Source of the DNA: Sparassis latifolia
Taxonomy: Eukaryota > Basidiomycota > Agaricomycetes > Polyporales > Sparassidaceae
Assembly: GCA_018466975.1 (NCBI GenBank)
Contig: CM031562.1
Location: 1,364,001 to 1,428,000 of the forward strand
Direction of reading: 5' to 3'
DNA: 64,000 nt
The translations under genes were made by a program, and so were the position numbers. The notes under the pieces were generated by a model. It had not been told where the DNA came from. It did no database searches and worked only from the letters and a program-made list of their open reading frames with translations. Below, piece after piece: positions 1-12,885 of the stretch; within the stretch, counting starts at the first letter, position 1, and each line of letters opens with the position of its first letter.

Positions 1-3000
1 ACTCAATCCAGTCCGAATCTCACTCCCGTCCGGACTCCGGAGAGCCCCATCTGACGATTCTGAATGGCTCCGATCCTGTCCCTGCTGATTCGACGGTGTG
101 ACTGATCACACGCTTCGAATCGAACGTTCTCTCCCTCTCTCAGGATCAGTGCGAGTCTTGACATCAGATTGACGTGTGGACGCGACGCGACTCGACGAGA
201 CGTACCGTTTGCAGTACCTGACGCGGCCAGCGTACATGACAGCCAGCAAGCAGGTTTCGGGACTACCGCACGAGTTGCTGGATCGGCAGCACAACACGTA
301 CGCTCATCAGATTCGATCCTGCTTGCAGCTGTCTACGAGGAACGATGATGTATGAAGGGATTGTAAGTACTACGCCTCCACGATCAGCAGATTGCGATCG
401 TCCCTCCTTGACGTTCGCGCCAGATGCGTATGCGGTGCTGCCCCGGGGCTCGTCGAGGTGCGAGCTCGATTCGATGTGATAGGCGTGGATCCATCATCCC
501 GTACTATGTTGCGTAGACAGAGGCCTGTCAGGCAGCGCCTGCGTTGCATCATGATGCCAGACCCCATCATCCGATGCGTCGATATCGTCAATGCAGTCCT
601 AGGCCCGGGCACACGACCGTCTGGGAGGATCCGTGTGCCAGAGAAGACAGTGCTGGAAGAAGAGTGGAAGGGTGAAGGGAACGAGGAGGTGCATATGATA
701 CTTTGTTTTCTTCTACTTCTGATACACGGGCGAGTGATAAAACAATCATGCTGAGTACTACTCTTCTCGTCTTTCCACAGCGTGCCCGGACGTGCGGAAC
801 GGACAATCGATGGCGGGGCGAGTTCTTTGTCCTGGTGAGTGAGACAAGCCATGTCTTATACTCTCCGTCCCCAGCGCAGGCTTCTGTTGCAATTGTGCAA
901 GTTGAACCGCAGTATGGTTGCGCACAGCACCCAACTGCAGATATCCGTGCATCGCACGGATATATTTATGGTTCGGTGCTGCGTTCGATTTCCGTACCAA
1001 AATGGTTGCACCGGCATCGGCCTGCAGAAGAGCGTCGAGCACGATGCATGGGAAGAAGCATTCTCCTTCGCGATGTGGCACGACGCTGAATTTATATCCC
1101 ACGTCATGTCATGTGGTCCTCCGCAGAAGTCCTCCGCGTGTACTTTGTGCTTTGTCCCGGGAGAAGTTGCAGATCCCCCTGCCGTTCGCACATGTCTCGT
1201 ATCACGGAAGACTCGCGCCTTGGATTTTCACCTTGGACTGGACTCGCTCGTTCCAGCTCCCGATGTCTCCAGGCCACCGCCGAATTTCGCATTCATCTGT
1301 ACGTGTACATACAACATCAGGCGTTCGCGATGGAGAAGCGCGTCGACATATTTTTACCCGCGAACGCTGCTGGCTTCCGTCGGGCCTCGCACCGGCGATT
1401 CACGAGGCTCCCCGCAGAAACCCGTTCTCCAGAAGGCGTGCGGACCCACACATGCCCACAAACCGTATCGTGTGAAGGGGGACGAAGACACTTATCTTTA
1501 TGTTATAGATACACATGCGCTCGCGTTGTCAGCCCCATTCTTCGCTCTCGCATCGGAGACAGACCGCACCCAGAGCGACCCCGCCGCCGTGCCGGCGCCG
1601 GCCGCGCCTGCTGACAGCCCCCCTCCCTTCGCGCAGGCAGCACCCCGGCGTTCGACGCAGGCACGCGATGCGCCACGCGCGGGGCAGAATCAGCTGCAGG
1701 CGCGCTGTGGAGTTCGCTTCGGACATGCGTATCATTACGAGGCTGGACGACGTGTATTTGGATGCCGCGCGTGACTGCGCGGGCGACGCCATCATCCATG
1801 GGATCCTGGCCACTGGGCGGCGGGACGATCCTAACAGCGAAATTTGGGAATCTATGGCGGGTGTCCCGCTGCTAGAAGCTGCGGCTGCAATCACCGAGTC
1901 AATACAAAGTCGATACAGATAATGAATAGGAACTGCGCCCTAGCTGCCGTACCTTCCCCCCCCCCTTTCCTCCGTTTTCATACGTACGATGCAGTGCGTA
2001 TCGCTTATTTTGCGCTTGGCGGTATGAGGTAGGTCGGGACCAGGAAAGCAAATTGGGTCGAGCAGAGATTGATTAGATTGCGGCAGGCGAGTCAGGCGTA
2101 CAGTCGGATGGCAACGTACAGATAGCCGCATAGCAACGACCGTCGACCCAGAGCGAAAAGTACACCGAGCCCAGGACGCAGATAAGAGACAAAGTGGAGG
2201 GAAGATGCGCGCAGGAAATGTTTTGATTGCGCCATCCAACAGGCGAAGCGCCACTCCTCGAAGGAGCTCAAAATGTATGTTAGAGACGAGTGTTCGGCGA
2301 TCCCATTACTCATGCATGACTGAAAAGATCGCACTCACCCCACACGTTTTCAGATAATCATTCAAGGAAGTGGAGGCTGAATTCTGCGGGCGCTTATTCT
2401 ACCGTCCAAAGAGAGCAACGAAGTGCCTCCCTGAAGCAAACCCGAGAAACCCCAGCCCGCGAGAGATCGACGTTGCTGGATCGTCGGGCTGCCGATGGGC
2501 CGTTAGTCGGGGCTCGTTGGGCAAGTTTGGTTAGTCTGCAGAGAAGAGAAGGGGAAGGCCAGCTATCCGCAAGCGGACCAGGCTCGGAAATGTGGCGGAT
2601 CACCTGGCCCGACTGGAATACGATCGAGTTGTCATTTTCGAGAAATTCATTTTCGTCGGGATCCGGTAGCTTGTGCGATCTCTGAGGTCGCCGAAAACTT
2701 GGCTTGAAAGCTGCGAAGACGAGAAAAATTTGAGCTTGGGGAACCGGCGGCGAACGTGCTCGATTGTGCCAGGGAGATCAGAATTGGTCAAAGGTTTTGC
2801 AGAAGAACGCGTGTAGCGAACGTTTGCGGCAGCTGCCACAGCTCGTGTGATCGTAATTCTCGTGACAATAGGGTTGGCGCACAAAGATCTCTTGGGACGG
2901 ATAACTTTTTCCAATTACTCCCAGAGTGGGACAAGAGTATAACAGACGAAACTCTTGAAATACCTGTGGCCGCGTGGAATTATTCGGATGTAAGGTGTAG

Positions 3001-6000
3001 CATGCAGATGGACATGAGCGCAGACGTATAGTTGACACAGCTTTCCAAGATTCTATCCCTCCCTGTTAGATGCATGTGTTTCAACGAGGCTCCCGAAGTA
3101 TCCTCATAAGTCAATGCGGAGATGTCCAAGTTGACGCCGTCGAGACCAGGGTATGACATTCTGTCGCCTTCCAAGCCTCAGACGACTTATCTGCGGCACA
3201 TCTAGACGTTCAGACCTGCCTATTGATAGTAAGCAGTTCTTGATTTTCTCTGCAACGGGAAGACAAATGCCGGACGCCAGACCGTGCCTTCGACATCTCT
3301 GGATCTCCGGGACAGAAAATATACGGTCGGTCTCATTGTACCTCAGACTACGCCAAGATGACCTGTACGAAACGCCGTGCCGTCATGCGATCCATCCGTC
3401 CAGACGCCGATACCGCATGGAATTCACTAACAACACTAGAGGAGGCTCAGCATCCGATGTCGGAACATACGACGGCGCACCTGGCAAACTCGTTTTCACG
3501 CATAGCGGCGCGCCTGGCAAGCAGCATCTGGGGAAGAGGCAGCGCCGTAGTAACAATTGGGGGAGGTGGGGGGATGCATGTGCCAGTCACTTCGGGCCAT
3601 TCCCTCCTCCGCGCATTGTGACTTCTCGAAGTGGCATTGTTGGTGCAGAAGACCGGTGCGCGTTCGTTGAAGCGGCTAAATACAAAGATGCAGAAGAAAC
3701 TATAAAATAACGGGACCCGCGAAGTGTAAAACATACGAGAACTGAAAATTTTCCGTTAAACAGTGACGCTGACGCTTCGGCACGTCTAAAATAATTTATG
3801 TGCATGTTGTGGTTCATTTGCACGTTCGATGACGAGAATATGGAAATTGACGAACGGTATATTGCAATGGACCACTTCCATCAACTGAGTGCATTTGATA
3901 ACGGTCCGTATCACCATGGTGACTGAAGAACTGCTCGGAACTCTGAAGAGACGTCTAGATCAGTATGATCCTAGACAATATGGGAATATAAGCATACTTG
4001 CGGACATGTGAGTGTTACTAGAACAGCTCTCCTGAATGATGAATGGTCGCAAACCTTCACAGTGAAGACCTACAGAGACATGCTGTAACATGTTGATACG
4101 TTCATTGCACAATCAACACACACAACTTTACCATAGAGCGGTTATCGTGTCCTCGGAACCGACGGACTGGTAGCTTTCTACATCGGCTCTGCATCCCTGG
4201 CACGATCTACAAACTTGGCACCAATACAAAGATACGACGGTAAACCTGCATGTTGCAAAATATCAGCAGGACAAGAAAGTCTTGACCCAAGACCCAAGAA
4301 CCTGTGCATCCGATCAGCTCGTGAATGAGTGAATGAGTGGCATGGACGCCGATGCATTGATCAATCACTCGGAGCCTTTGCACGTTGTTCGACACGGCGG
4401 TAGAGCGCGCCTTGTGGCAGGGAGGTCCATCACAAAGCACAATGCGAGCAGTAAACCCCAATTGTGCCAACATAAAGTTTGTATGATAGAGCGCCACAGT
4501 AGCAACCGCCCATCCGCTGCCTGCTGATATTCCACGTTGCGAGGCGCCGAGCGCGCCGCCATCTGATGGCGGGACAGACGACTTGTCACACTATCCACGA
4601 CGCAAACTGTGATCCCAATTCGTGCAGCTGAGAGTATGATGACGCATGAGGTACTTGGCAGACACATGGGGCACTGTACCTATCGATATCATGGTCCCTC
4701 ATTTTGGTGCCGAAATTGCTCACATCGGTATCGGGGTGACAGGCCTACCTCGACAACCAATTCCATCAACGTGGTGTCCCCGATCGCTCCGAGTTGAAGA
4801 CAGGGGGATTCAGGGCATGACTGCTCTGCGCGCATGCTTTGAGCTCCAGTGATAAGTAGATCCCGACCTTACAAGACTGAAGGTGGATCTGCGAACTGAC
4901 AAAACGAGAAAGAATACCAGATCTAAATGTGTGGGACTCGACCAGAAGTAAGGGTGCCTCCACGTAGCGATGCGTGTGTGTTGCAGGAGGATGGACTTAA
5001 TTGCCCGACCATAGTCTCCCGGGTGGAAGTCAACCGTGGCTCGGAACCGATGATGACAAAAATCCAGGCTGCGCTAACATATCATTGGGTTTGGAGTCAT
5101 TTCAGAGACGCGCCTGCGTCTCGTCGCGTCGACAGAACAAGTATCATACGGAACAGCCAGGTCCTCGTGAATAGCCTGGGAATGGCAAGCAAAACTGCGT
5201 GATGCAAGCTCGATACTGACTGAGGGTGAAAATAAGCCTAAGAAATAGAGGTGAGGCGGCGAGCCGTGAGGCAGAAGAAGACCCGGAGAAGATAGCGCCG
5301 CATTGAACCAGGTTCTTAAACTTGTACAAAGCGGCGAATACGATATTTTCTACTCACTTGGTACTATGCGTCTTTATGCGATTCGTCTGCGAGTCATAAC
5401 ACGTCGTGAACTTCCCGACGTTCCTTACGCATAAGAAAGAAGACCGCAAGCCGATGCGTTCGAAATGGTGGGCCAGGCTTTGAGACTTTGACCTCGGTTT
5501 TCGATAATAGGTTCGAGTTGCAGACTGCCTGTATGTAGGCAGTCATTGTCATTGGAAAGGACTTGGATGGACATTCGTGTAGTATTAAATTAAGGCAGGT
5601 GCACCTCAAGATCGCCCAAGAATCAAGCATTTCAGCGCACCGTTTTCCAAATTTGAGCCTGACGGAGGAGTCAGGCCACATACGGATGTGATGCCCCTAC
5701 GACAGTCACTGAACATAAACACTCTGGCCCATTGAGCACTCAAATTTCCGAGAAAGTCGGGTTGTGCTTCTCGAACTCTATTAGACGCGTTAGGCTTGAG
5801 GACTTTAAGAGGACAAGCAAATATGAACGGCGTAACTCTGCTTAGTATGGTGGAGTGCACAGAGGTAACACGATTCCACGAATGCAAGACTGCGCGAGGA
5901 CGTACGATGTTTTCGAAGATGTTTGGCACCGGACGGCGAGCTGCCTGTAGCCGTGAACCGGATCACGTGAGGGTGTTTGCGTGTCGGGCATCGGACTGGC

Positions 6001-6470
6001 ATCGGGCACGGAAGCTCTACTCGACGTCGAAAGCATTGACCATGACGCGTAATTCCCTTCCGCGTCCGACTCGAAGCCCGAGTTCAGATTGTTTTTTGGT
6101 GCCAGTAGCCGACTTCTACGGCGACTTTGTCCCTAATAATTACCACAACGCTTACATATCGCCGGCTTGTCGCTCCTGGCTTGTCCGTGTTTTAACTTTG
6201 ACCGACTCCAGACTGTTGCCGCCCCACGCAGGAGGGTAAAAAATGCCGTATGAGTCTCACATTCCCTGTCATACGCAGGAGTTCACAAACCTCCGGACTC
6301 GGGAACGAAGATTGACACCACCATCCCCGTCGGCCAGCTATACTTTGACAAGGCCATGTAGCATATACACAGCCTGGTCGACGTTGTGTATATTAGCTCT
6401 TCACTGTATGGCACAGTAGCCCATTCTCCTGACACAGTGGCGCGTAGTATTTTACTCTAGCCCGTCCTCA
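1..6470. other. Long stretch without a supportable gene
   Basis: About 6.5 kb in which open frames on both strands overlap each other and are rich in Arg, Ser and Cys, as expected for shadow frames in GC-rich non-coding DNA. I see no conserved catalytic motif, no chain of splice sites joining frames, and no reverse transcriptase, integrase or transposase motif. The frame ending near 1922 has a more protein-like tail (about 70 residues from 1713), but I cannot assign it. A short F-box/LRR-like fragment on the minus strand near 3 kb is listed separately. The stretch most likely holds decayed genes or old mobile DNA. Confidence 0.5.
2980..3174 (-). pseudogene. Possible remnant of an F-box/LRR-like gene
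   Basis: One minus-strand frame reads about 64 residues with a leucine-spaced pattern (VNLDISALTYEDTSG, then SLKHMHLTGRD) of the kind seen in the leucine-rich part of the large basidiomycete F-box families. Downstream on the same strand (about 2945-2780) another frame gives LRSHELWQLPQTF-like text, but not in the same frame, and stops lie between. No F-box motif, start codon or clean intron connects them. I infer a decayed fragment. It could equally be chance coding character. Confidence 0.2.
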
Positions 6471-8509
6471 ATGTCTGCTCCATCTTCCTCAGGGTCTCTA
6501 GAGCGAGGTAGAGCCTGCTTGAGATGTCGGTACGTGGATTCAGCTGTCTGCTACACATTATTTCATAATGAACTATGCCTGCAGCCGGAGAAAAGTGGTA
6601 CTTCCATTGCTCGTTCGTTTTAGAAATTACTCAATGCAATCCTTAGCGCTGTGATGGGGGCCAACCTGCGTGTGGACAATGCATGCGTGCCAACAAGATA
6701 GACGAATGTGAATACACATTCGGTGCTGGACTTACGGCGACTCAGCTACTGGAGCAGGAAGTAGTCCGCCTGGAAAGTTGCATTGCGGAACTCCAGAACC
6801 GTAGTTTTGTGATCACACTGCGTAATCCCTATGAACAGGGAGAATCTGGATCCGTACCGACTCAGACGCCTCTCAGTCCCAATCAATTAATAGTGGATTT
6901 CTCTCTTGAACTTCCGGCAAATATGACGGAAGTTGTGTAAGTTACAAAAGCATACCTCTCAGCTCATGATCCTGATGCTCGATGCAAGGTTAAACTCCTT
7001 TCTGGAGCACGCTTCACAAGTTGGCTTTTTCCTGAATATTCAGCGACTACTCAATTTAATAAACTCTGGACCTGCTAGTCGAGAGAGGGCTCATCCTCGC
7101 ATCCCCTCCGTGTTGCTAAACGCCATCTACCTTTTAGGCCTCGACTTTCGCCGCGATGCTCATCTAGAACCGTTCCGACTACGCCTGCTCTCGTATACAC
7201 TGCAGCAACTTCCCTCCGCTGTCTCTAATGCACGATCTTTGACCATGTTATATGTGCTCCAAGCCGAAATTCTCCTTTCCTACTATTTCTTTGATCATAA
7301 TCGTGGCCTAGAGGGTGCTTACCACTCAAATGCAGCGATTGCCATGGTCTTGGCTTGGAAATTGCACTTGATAAGGAGTCCACAGAACACAATAACCGCA
7401 TCGGTCGCCCTCGGACAGGCCAATCTTCTTCCTCCATCGGACAAAGTCGAGGAGGGTGAAAGGATCAACGCTTTCTGGGCAGTCTTTGTTCTTGACAAAT
7501 GCTGGTCTGTTGCTCTGGGTGTGCCCTCAGGGTTTGCAGACGATGGATCTACGGGCACACAGATCGAAACCCCGTGGCCAATGACGAACTACGCGGCTGT
7601 GAGTTACTTCAAAGTCATTGGGAGCCGTCTCTGACAAAATAGCGATTATCGGGATAGCTACCTGCAAATTTTCAAAGCATGCGTACCGTACAGACTTTCA
7701 TGCAAAATATCCCCGCTCGTTTGGGCTCGGAGCAGAGCATCCATGCAGCGCAGGCGAAAGCTTCGCTTCTGTTTGAAAGGGCTGCGCGCCTGGCTTCTCA
7801 GTGGGAGTTAAGTGCGTATCCTCTTCGCCTTCTCCATGCCTTCCCGCCCAATGTTGACGTCATTTTCGTCGGGGTGAGATAATACCAGCATTCAGGCGAG
7901 CTTGCTCTTTCTCGACAACTGCATTGAGCGATTCAAAGCGACGTTGCCAGCGATGGACGGCATTTACTCGGCGCGGCCAGACATTATTCGTAATCTGTTG
8001 ATGGTCCATACTCTCGCCCATTGCGCCACAATCCAGCTGCACACACCCGCTGCCCAAGCATCAGTCGCTTCGAGTGACATAACTCTGACTGCGGCCGAGG
8101 CTGCTATCAGAGCACTGCAAGGGGTGAATACTGATGCGATAGAGTTTATCACACCGATCATGCCTGTGAGCGTCCTGGAGCTTGGGTTCTTCTTCCCCAG
8201 CCTTTCTGACCTGTGATACAGGTTCTGTGGACCATGGTCGCTCAGGTGATATCGCGAAGGATTGTCAGGAGTAGAGGATCGGACCGGGCGTCCCCATCCG
8301 CTGTTCCTGGCCCTGCTGTTCCTGGCCCTGATCAAGCATCCCTACTTGCCTCGTTTGACCGCATCCTGGTTGCGATGCAGAGGTGGAGCAACACCTCCCC
8401 TCTGATGAGTAAGTCGTGTCGTGGCATCTCTGCGCATGTCCTGACGCAGTTCTCGTGCCCTACAGAACATCAGCAGACAGTCCTCCATCAGGCTCGTGCT
8501 CGGGTCTGA
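6471..8509 (+). CDS. Zn2Cys6 fungal transcription factor
   Basis: Nuclear DNA-binding regulator of the Gal4-type binuclear zinc cluster family. The first three exons (6471-6529, 6585-6597, from 6647) join to give the full cluster CLRC, six residues, C, six residues, CGQC, eight residues, C (CX2CX6CX6CX2CX8C). The basic RRRKV stretch crosses a 13-nt micro-exon. A linker (LLEQEVVRLESCIAEL) could form the dimerising coiled coil. After an intron at 6937-6988, the text LNSFLEHASQVGFFLNI and the helical stretch to about 8210 fit the fungal-specific transcription factor domain. Further introns lie near 7599-7665, 7810-7895 and 8166-8221; the one near 7810-7895 did not resolve to a clean phase. The last is at 8405-8461. 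The C-terminal part has a perfect 15-nt tandem repeat coding PAVPGPAVPGP. The target genes are unknown and no pathway cluster is adjacent. Confidence 0.82.
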
Positions 8510-8689
8510 ATGAGTTTGCGCTCGTCGTGCGATTGCATATTTTGGCGTCGCTGAGTAGTAATTTGATAGTCATGCGGATGGTCCTTTGAATTTCATACCT
8601 CACGATCTAACGTGGCACCACACGATGATATCTGTACACACCAAGTACACACAGTACGTATGTAGGAACACCTACGCATTCTTCCTTCC

Positions 8690-8960
8690 TAGTATATATT
8701 CTACTACCTGCATTTCGTCAATATGATGCGGAACTGCACCATCGCGTGGCTCGCGCCGTGGTATTATTAGTACATAATATTCCAGTGAGTCTGTCGACGC
8801 GTGTTCCGATACCTTGTCTGCGACGGGCGCTATGACCAACGTCCTTGCTCGCAATGCGCAAGCGGAGATGGTAGATCGTGCACGACATACTGTGGAGCTC
8901 CTCCTCGCGGGAAGACTGCAGCAGACGCAACGCGCACGCGGGACGGTTCGTCTGCGTCTG
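8690..8960 (-). pseudogene. Decayed copy of the 3' end of the 10.7-12.9 kb gene
   Basis: The + strand here matches the 3' part of the minus-strand gene at 10734-12885 block by block. TTCGTCAATATGATGCGGAA (8716-8735) matches the stretch beginning near 10748 (CTCGTCAATATGGTGCGGAA). The CGTGGCTCGCGCC block matches GCGGCTCGGGCG. GAGCTCCTCCTCGCGGGAAG matches GAGCTCCTCTTTGCGGGGAG near 10929. The copy has several small deletions and is out of frame, so it cannot code for the same C-terminus. It has the same orientation as the parent and lies about 2 kb away. I infer a truncated tandem duplication that has decayed. Confidence 0.65.
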
Positions 8961-9595
8961 TCACAGTTTTCTACAACTCTCACTTCCCGATACGCATGCT
9001 TCCTCGCGCTGCCTTAATACCTACTCGCCGTCTAGCAGCGATAATGCACGGTCGTAGCCTGCTTGTGATTGCAAACACCTCAGTTGTGCTCTCAGGAATA
9101 CCTGTTCCACAACATCCGCAAGGAAGTCATTGCGCGGCTCAGGTTGGCGACTGCATTTATACACAACTGTGCGTAGGCTCCCTTCCACTGGCAGCCTCTA
9201 GTACTACGGAAGACAGACATTCCTTCTTATAAATCGTGCGTGATAGATTCTCCACGGTGTGGCTCGGTCGTAGCTCATATTGAGGTGTTGTAAATAGAAC
9301 TGACTGCAGACATCAAGAGGCAGGCGAAATCATAATTTTCGACACCGTCCTCAAAATCTGAAAGGACCCCGGGAACCGGGGGTAGGGTACATAGTCCTTC
9401 CCGTTTTAGTCTAGCGCAAGGTACCCTTCCTTCCACTTTTGTCCAGCGTGAGATTTGCATGATCAACCGACGTGCCCGAGACGCGTCTCGCGCGAAGACG
9501 ATACACCCAGACTGCACGCTCAATGTATTACGGCGTAGCTAGCGTACAAAATGAGGCAGAGACATGGTATGTACTAAGATCCGGAAGATACAAGA

Positions 9596-10072
9596 GGTGG
9601 GCGAGATTAGGATTGGGGACTCCTTCCTCCATGGGGGTAACCTATGGTATTGGCTTTCGGGGGTGATCCTGGACAGTCGAAGGGATAGAGTCATGCGAGA
9701 TATTTGCATGTGAAGCATTTGCACATATGCTACTGTCAGTCTGGCTTATATACATGTTAGCCTATGGGATGTCACTCAGAGAACAGGTTCACGTGATACT
9801 GTAGTACGTCCTCTCTTGGTATTCAACTCTCATTGCATTTCCTTATTGTTCTGCCTCGAACTACCACATGACTACCCTATTTCTTACAAAATACACGTAC
9901 TCAGACAGTAATCTGGAGAAGTTGTGGAGGTGGAAGCTCGTTGAGCGGAAATTTGGCCGAGAAACAGCGAAAATCGCCAGAGTGGCTGAAAATGGACCCC
10001 GGACACCGATACCATAGGGTACCCCCTTGGAGGTGTGTGTCCCCGATCCTAATCTCGCCCGCCTCTTGGCAG
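9596..10072. repeat. Fossil inverted repeat, with a third copy nearby
   Basis: The left arm 9596-9666 (AGGTGGGCGAGATTAGGATT ... CCTATGGTATTGG) reappears in reverse complement at about 9998-10072 (GATACCATAGGGTACCCCC ... CCTAATCTCGCCCGCCTCTT). A third, more decayed copy in the same orientation as the right arm is at about 9358-9392 (CTGAAAGGACCCCGGGAACC against CTGAAAATGGACCCCGGACA). The minus-strand frame at 9861-10295 spans the right arm and has no recognisable domain. I see no target-site duplication. The arms may be remains of a small mobile element. The rest of 8510-10733 (apart from the pseudogene copy) holds only overlapping short frames. Confidence 0.6.
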
Positions 10073-10733
10073 ACATGCACATTTGGGACGATCGCGAGGT
10101 GGCAGTTAAAATACTGACCACCCAGTGTGCTGAAGGTGTGCAACCGCACTTGATGAAGTCGCGCTCTTCGAATTTCTTGACCATGGTGAACAAATTTGTT
10201 CTTTCTTGCTGCTTCAAATTCTCGTCAGAGATATATAGGAGCTCTAGATTACTGCTCCAGTGCTCATCCGGGTCGCCGTGGCTAGCAGGGTACACCCCTG
10301 ATGAGCCGGATATAAAGATATTGGCATCTATCCGAGTAGCATACTTCAGTTACGCGTCACAGTGATTCAGACACCCCTGGCTGGCGTAGTGACATCTGTT
10401 TTATCAGGATTGCCTGGAACACAAAGTAGAAGGGGTACCTACATGCAGACTGGTCTCTTTTCGATACTTGCTAAGCAAACGATGTGCTTACGCAGTTGGC
10501 ATCCCCTCAGCCACCGGTCTCTGAAGGTTTTATGCGGAGCTTACTACCCCAACTTTTGTCTCACATTGTCCATATATCTCCGAGAAATATCGGCTGTGAA
10601 TACACTCTTTCCCCATGTGGTTTGGAATCCTACATTCCCGAAGGATACGTCCTAGTAGTAGAGTAACGAAACAACGACACCTGTACTAGTAGAACGTACG
10701 CATGCGCCTTATATATCTTTCCTTCCAAGTATC

Positions 10734-12885
10734 CTACGGCCTGAACCTCGTCAATATGGTGCGGAATGGCACAGGCATGCGGCTCGGGCGAGGCGGGGTA
10801 TTCTCATCCTGCCTCGCAACAGCAGGAACGGGCGTGGACGCCGTCTTCAACAACCTCTTGGGCTTTCCGATGTCCTGCTTTGCGACACCAGGGCGCGCGC
10901 CCTGGTAGGCCATTCCGGACACGGCCTGCGAGCTCCTCTTTGCGGGGAGACTCTGCCGCATGTTGATGGAGCGCAGCGGTGCGCGCCGCTGATCCGCAAG
11001 CAGTGCCGGCGTCGGCGTCTGTGGGCTGGGGCACGTCCCGCGCCTGGATGCGCTTCTTGCAATTGCGCGCACCACAGGGTGCTTCGGGAGCCCGGCGCGA
11101 GCCCCCTTTGCGGGCAGCGACACCGCTGCAGTATCTGAAGCTGGAGAGTAGGACTGCCGAAGAGGAGAGCCCTGGCGCAGGACAGACCGCCAAGCGATTG
11201 GTGAGATGGGTGAGACGGGCTCGGTAGCGACGGGGTTGATGTGCTGATCGGACGAGTGCTCGTGGCGGTTGTGGACGACGGAGAAGCGGACGGTCTTTTT
11301 CTCCTTGAGGATCCCGCGGACAGGGCGCAGTGTTGTGCTGCTTGCAGGGCGGGACTGCGGCGGTGTGGAGTGCCGGCACTGTGAACATGAGAAGATAGCG
11401 TCGGAGGGGCTCTCGAAGGGAACAGGCTCGTGCTCATCGAGTTCGTCGCTCTGAAGCGACTCGTCGGCCTGCACTGAGTCTTCGGCTCGGTGCAACTGTG
11501 GCCTGTGATCCGGCGTCTCGATGATCACAGTCTTGCGCCTCTGCTGCTTCGAGGTTTCAGGCGTTGCCTCCGGTGCCGGCGAGCCAACTGAGTTAACGAA
11601 TGTCGCCGAAGAAGCCCAGGAGAATGAGTCGACCTCGGCAGAGAGTTCTGTGTCATTTATATGAAGCACAGATTGGGGAGAGTTTTTGCCGCTAGGTAGG
11701 CGAGCATCGCAGATATACTGATCTAAGAGGTCCTTAGCGAACGCCCACTCGTCATCTTCAGTAGTCGGTGTCGTCACGGAAGGCTGCGAGCAAAGCACCG
11801 TGCGCCAGCGGCCCTGCGAATGTTCCGGGTTGATGGGTGGAGACAAGTTGAAGTCCGGACAGCGAGATCTTAGGTCGGCGCACATAGCCTCGAGACCCAT
11901 AGAGAACGCAGTGGGGTTGACAGAGAATTCAAAGGTCGGACTAGAAGACGAAGGAGAGCCCAGGAAGGGCGATGGTATGCCAGGATACGCATCTAGTTCT
12001 TGCTTGGGTTTCCTGATGTTGACCGTGCTCAGCGTTAGGGGAGGGGGCACCTTCTTTCCCCTGCGAACAGCTAGAGGGACGTCGTACGCAAGACTCTGCG
12101 ACGATTCCAAGGAAAGAGGTAGAATCGCGGTTGAATTGGAGACCATGATTGTGGGCACTGGTAACTTGAAGGACTCGACCGTGCCTCCGTCTGTGCCCGG
12201 GTCGCTCTGCAAGTCCGCCATTGAGATGCCCATAGTAACGGAACACTCGACACCGAAGTCGGGCGAAGAAGGCACTAGCTCGTCGTTCACAGTGATGGAC
12301 AGTGAAACGGACACCTGGCCACGACGGCTGCGTAGCATGGCCTTCAAAGCTTCACGTGGCAAGATCGACCCTTCGGCGATCCAGGGCGCGGGAACGAAGT
12401 CTACCTCTTCCTTGAGATCACTGTCTTGCCATGGCACATGGTTCGGAGGTGGGTAGGCACGTAGAGTAGCCTGATATGATCATAATGTTAGCACGAGGCG
12501 TGCTGTGAAAGCTCGCACGTACCGCCCATTTGCTGACGCAGATGGGTTCCAAGAGCATGGTCCTCAAGCGCGGTCCTGTCGGCACGGTGATAGTAGCCCT
12601 CTCAGAGTATTCTAATGAACTCCCGAAGGGAGCCGGTTCCGACGCGAATATTGGAGCAGTAGTGAGATTCGTGAATATGAGGGGTTTGCGGTCAGAGGGA
12701 AAAGGAACGACATCATTAAAGGAGAGTGCGCTGTCCAAGGCAGACAGGGTAGGCGTCGAGACAGAGAATAAGGCATCTTCATCGTAGAGGAGATCTTCGG
12801 CCTCGAGTAAGGTGAAGGAGCTGAAAGATCGTACAGTCATGTCGTCTGTATCTCCTGGGCGGCCCATGTAGGCTGAAATCGCCAT
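10734..12885 (-). CDS. Large Ser/Pro-rich protein of unknown function with a PP1-docking-like motif
   Basis: Two exons, 12885-12523 and 12470-10734, joined across a 52-nt intron (GTACGT...CAG). They code about 699 residues. I start at the ATG at 12885, because the longer frame upstream begins only with GTG and crosses a likely 5' UTR acceptor. Residues from about 140 to 230 look folded (WIAEGSILPREALKAMLRSR, then beta-like text SVSLSITVNDELVPSS). The rest is low-complexity Ser/Pro with an acidic patch (VQADESLQSDELDEHEPVPF). A short conserved-looking block, RGILKEKKTVRFSVV, contains KTVRF, which fits the RVxF docking motif of protein phosphatase 1. That role is inferred from the motif only. 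No family is recognised. The 3' end has a decayed copy at 8690-8960. Confidence 0.7.

Noticed and set aside
839..1774. 311-codon open frame on the + strand
   Set aside because: It overlaps open frames in other phases and on the other strand, has erratic Cys/Arg/Pro content, and no motif or splice context. Likely a GC-rich shadow frame.
11800..12456. 218-codon + strand frame
   Set aside because: It is antisense to the coding exon of the Ser/Pro-rich gene. No independent evidence.
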